NCBI GenBank assembly: GCA_011773575.1
Contig: WVXJ01000104.1
Coordinates: 64,494-72,144 of the forward strand
Source of the DNA: Armatimonadota bacterium
GTDB lineage: Bacteria; Armatimonadota; Hebobacteria; Hebobacterales; WVXJ01
DNA: 7,651 nucleotides
Direction: 5' to 3'
Below the pieces are notes generated by a model that saw only the letters and a list, made by a program, of their open reading frames with translations, searched no databases and was not told where the DNA came from. Below, piece by piece: positions 5,048 through 7,651 of the stretch (position 1 is its first letter; each line of letters starts with the position of its first letter). The translations under genes and the position numbers were made by a program.

Positions 5048-7651
5048 TCAGGGTAGAGGCAACGCGGAGAGGAATTCGGGGTCGGAGATTTCACCGTCAT
5101 AGGAAAGAGCGGCTACTGTTTCGAGGATGGTTAGGGTGCGGGAATCCGTTTTCTCCTCCGCTTGCACGAGTGATTTACAGGTAGTCTTGGAGGGAAGGGG
5201 AAGATGCTGGCCGCTCGGCTCCACCAGAACCCTGCCCGATCCCAGGTGAATGCGATAGGAAGCCCTTTTGCCCTGGATGTGAGCATGAGAGGAGCCGGCA
5301 TCAACTTTCACTCCGGGAAGATTCAGAAGGCGGGCGAAGTTCTTCACCAGGGCGGCGCGGATCTCCACCGTCTGGCGAGAGGAGAAGCCTTCTTCTCCCG
5401 CAGCGGCGGCGGAAACCACCAGATCGGCATCTCTCAAAGTCTCGCTGAAGACAATCGGGTCCACTTCTTCAAGCGGCAGGCCCTGTGCAGAGGCGCGCGG
5501 CAGTTTCTCCTGCAGCCGCTCGAAATAGATGGCTCCGGTCGTCAGTGGTATTGACTGTTTGACACCCACGACATATTTCCAAAGACCTTCTCTTGCCTCC
5601 GCCCAGATGAAACGCGCCCTGATACCATCGGAGGGCCAGTCGCGGTAGGCGTCTCCCCGGCAAGGAGAATAGCCGCGTCTTTTCAGCAGGGCGTATGCTT
5701 TGCGGGGGAGAATAGGCTGCTTTGAAAAGCGGAGGCAGCGAGTCTGCGGACGCTCTCCGGCTTCCTGGAGGTAGATTTCCCGAAAGCACTGTTTGAAGGG
5801 CTGGAATACGTGCCGGTTGACGATGTTTTCCTGCCAGGTCTCAAGCCTGTCCGCAGCCCACAGTTCTATGGGATGGATGACACGGACCTGTTCTGCTTCT
5901 GCCAAGAGTCCTTCGACTTCTCTCTTTTCGAGACTCTCCAGCAGTATCTCTTTCTCATCCAAGGAAAGCACAAGCCGCTCCGTCAGGCTTCGGAAGGCGG
6001 GATTGGTGAAGAGGAAGCGGAACTGTTCTCCAGGAAACGGCTGACCGGTTAGCATCATCTCTTCCAGACGCTCTCGAAAGATGGCATAAGTGCGGGCAAG
6101 CGCCTTGCGAGTTTCTTGCACTTCGGCGAAAAGGGGGTGGGCACGAACCTCGGCGGGGATCCTCTTCTTGCGCCCGGGCTTCCAGGCACTTACCTCCACC
6201 TTGCCTTGAGCGAGGCTCAGTTTCACGCGGTAACCGGCAATATCCCACCACACTCTTGAGGGAGAATCAGCCAGGCCTCCATCCTGCCAAGCGGCGGCCA
6301 TATCCAGTTTCCTTCTCAGTGCCTCTGTACTTCCCAGACCGTGACGCGCGGCCACCTTTTCGAGTGCCCATTGAGCGGCGCGGCGAACCGGCTCTCCCCC
6401 TTCTCGATGCAAATTCAGGAGAAACCGCAGCCCTTCCTCGGAAGTGCCTTCCGCCATTCCCAAGGCACGGATAGCGGCGGTTCTGCCTACTCTGGCACTG
6501 CCTTCGATGCGGTTGAGGTTCTGGTTCAACAGCCCTTGAAGGAGAAGCAGATTGTCCGTCAGATTGAGAAATGCCGGAAGCAGGTGCAGATGGAAGAATC
6601 GTTGGAGCTGCGCTACTTCCGTAACCGCGCCGCTGCACTCGGGTAATGGTTCTTCAAAGGGGACTTTCACCGCGCACAGTGCCCCCAGGGCATCAGTGAA
6701 CAGGCCGCAATACTCCCGCGCCCAGGGGATGACCGTTTCTTGGATTGCTCGGTCGCTGTCGGCGGCTTTACTGCAAGGCAGCCGCAGCCATTTCATGGCC
6801 TCGGAATGGAGCGGTGAACCAAGCGCCTTGCCGAAGATTTCGTCCTGATGAGGACGCAGGAGTGAGGCGAGCATCAGAGTCAGCGGAGCGTAGTCCGCCA
6901 GACGCTCAGCAAGAAGCTCCTCCTCTTCTCTCAACTCCTGCGACCAGCGAGCAACGAAAAGGGCGTGGAGATCATTGGGCCTAAGCTCCAAGCAGTCGAG
7001 CGCCTCAAAGAGATAGTCCGCGCCGGGGAAGCAGCGTATCCAGCGCAGCCAATGCCAAGGGCGCGCCTCGGCGAGAGAGGGAAGGATCTCCGCCACCAAC
7101 ATGGAGTAGAGGCGGCGAAACTCAGGCTGGTGGGAGAGGCCGCAGCGATCAAGACAGGGATGGAGGCTGATACCTCCTTTGCGGGGGAGGGCCTGCGCGC
7201 CGGCCCTCCCGGATGATTGCGGACGCCCTTCCGGCTGAAAGAGGTCGGATTCCAGGGCGACAGCGCGAAGGTCTTTGTAGGATAGGCTCTTCTCCTGTGC
7301 CAGGCGGGCGAAGATGAGCCACAAGGCGCGGCAATCCGTCGAATCCGCGGCAAAGCGGCGGCCCGCGAGTTCGTCAAAGGCACTCCGATAGGCGCCGCGC
7401 ACCTCAGCCCTGTCGGTGCCCAGCAGGGCGAGAGCGGAGAGTTCACGATGGTGAAGGTTGATCGGCTCCACGAGGGATTGACAAAGAGGTGTATGGAAAG
7501 TCAGCGGCCGCAGGGCGAGCAGGCCGGCGGCGATTTGACTTGAGGGCTGAATCTCATCACCTGTGCCGCGCAGGATGAGGTCGGCTGCAACCTCCGGCCA
7601 GCCGGGGAAGGTCGAATCAAGATGGGAAGCAAGATATTCCCATGGGCGCAG
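5048..7651 (-). CDS. DUF4132-family large cytosolic protein, C-terminal part (5' end outside window)
   Basis: The frame stays open from the right edge to the TGA at 5048-5050, giving 867 visible residues; the GTG at 7471 is internal, since 60 further in-frame codons lie before it. Numbering from the edge, the first ~470 residues are mostly helical and include a HEAT-like stretch near 375-440. The DUF4132 region follows (about 475-680), beginning at 'WKPGRKKRIPAEVRAHPLF' and including 'HPIELWA', 'VFQPFKQCFREIYL' and a Lys-Arg-Arg-Gly turn. A C-terminal domain (about 725-820) has 'DPIVFSETLRDADLVVS' and 'YRIHLGSGRVLVEPSG', the usual end domain of these proteins (DUF7737 as I recall it). A last helix contains 'DGEISDPEFL'. 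The family includes E. coli MolR/YehI-type proteins, and its biochemical role is unknown to me. No signal peptide or membrane helix is visible. It is convergent with the kinase, so co-transcription with that pair is excluded; any operon partners lie to the right. Confidence 0.85.
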   Translation of the reverse strand: MRPWEYLASHLDSTFPGWPEVAADLILRGTGDEIQPSSQIAAGLLALRPLTFHTPLCQSLVEPINLHHRELSALALLGTDRAEVRGAYRSAFDELAGRRFAADSTDCRALWLIFARLAQEKSLSYKDLRAVALESDLFQPEGRPQSSGRAGAQALPRKGGISLHPCLDRCGLSHQPEFRRLYSMLVAEILPSLAEARPWHWLRWIRCFPGADYLFEALDCLELRPNDLHALFVARWSQELREEEELLAERLADYAPLTLMLASLLRPHQDEIFGKALGSPLHSEAMKWLRLPCSKAADSDRAIQETVIPWAREYCGLFTDALGALCAVKVPFEEPLPECSGAVTEVAQLQRFFHLHLLPAFLNLTDNLLLLQGLLNQNLNRIEGSARVGRTAAIRALGMAEGTSEEGLRFLLNLHREGGEPVRRAAQWALEKVAARHGLGSTEALRRKLDMAAAWQDGGLADSPSRVWWDIAGYRVKLSLAQGKVEVSAWKPGRKKRIPAEVRAHPLFAEVQETRKALARTYAIFRERLEEMMLTGQPFPGEQFRFLFTNPAFRSLTERLVLSLDEKEILLESLEKREVEGLLAEAEQVRVIHPIELWAADRLETWQENIVNRHVFQPFKQCFREIYLQEAGERPQTRCLRFSKQPILPRKAYALLKRRGYSPCRGDAYRDWPSDGIRARFIWAEAREGLWKYVVGVKQSIPLTTGAIYFERLQEKLPRASAQGLPLEEVDPIVFSETLRDADLVVSAAAAGEEGFSSRQTVEIRAALVKNFARLLNLPGVKVDAGSSHAHIQGKRASYRIHLGSGRVLVEPSGQHLPLPSKTTCKSLVQAEEKTDSRTLTILETVAALSYDGEISDPEFLSALPLP

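Noticed and set aside
5793..6052. + strand open frames opposite the DUF4132 gene
   Set aside because: They are shadows of a long conserved coding frame and show no ribosome binding site or domain.
7469..7471. GTG at 7471 as the start of the DUF4132 gene
   Set aside because: The frame remains open for 60 more codons to the window edge, with protein-like composition and no stop. The gene is better read as partial.

Overview
The window looks like chromosomal DNA from a bacterium with moderately high G+C and a type IV pilus (by eye the genes are GC-rich, with one AT-rich island near 1421-1461). A PilN-PilO-PilP-like set indicates an envelope-spanning pilus assembly complex, so probably a diderm. 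The pilus proteins diverge from proteobacterial ones: the PilP-like protein has an N-terminal membrane anchor, as in GspC, rather than a lipoprotein signal. I cannot fix the phylum from sequence alone; a non-proteobacterial diderm is a reasonable guess. I see no transposase, phage gene, tRNA, rRNA or CRISPR array.

Layout. (1) 1-2060, + strand: the end of a pilN-like gene, a pilO-like gene joined to it by an ATGA overlap, and a PilP/GspC-like gene. Between pilO and the PilP-like gene a small membrane-protein gene of the DUF5658 type lies on the opposite strand; it overlaps the pilO 3' end and shares a 108-bp divergent, AT-rich region with the PilP-like gene. (2) 2115-4990: a divergently transcribed two-component pair, a response regulator with an ANTAR RNA-binding output domain (- strand) and a soluble sensor histidine kinase of the HisKA_2 type (+ strand), carrying a GAF domain and two tandemly duplicated PAS domains. 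The 308 bp between them holds a candidate promoter for the regulator, a long imperfect stem-loop and short sequences that could pair with the kinase ribosome binding site. (3) 5048-7651, - strand: the C-terminal 867 residues of a large DUF4132-family protein whose start lies beyond the right edge.

How they work together. The pil genes encode the inner-membrane alignment complex, which links the cytoplasmic pilus motor to the outer-membrane secretin. The kinase and ANTAR regulator resemble the EutW/EutV arrangement: a cytosolic sensor phosphorylates a regulator that binds RNA hairpins and prevents transcription termination. No convincing ANTAR target RNA is visible here, so the regulated genes are probably elsewhere. 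The DUF4132 gene is convergent with the kinase and need not be functionally linked to it.

The most interesting points are the antisense DUF5658 gene inside the pilus cluster, the structured leader of the kinase gene, the exact 134-residue PAS duplication, and the large uncharacterised DUF4132 protein. I do not see a clear new defence or mobile system within these bounds.
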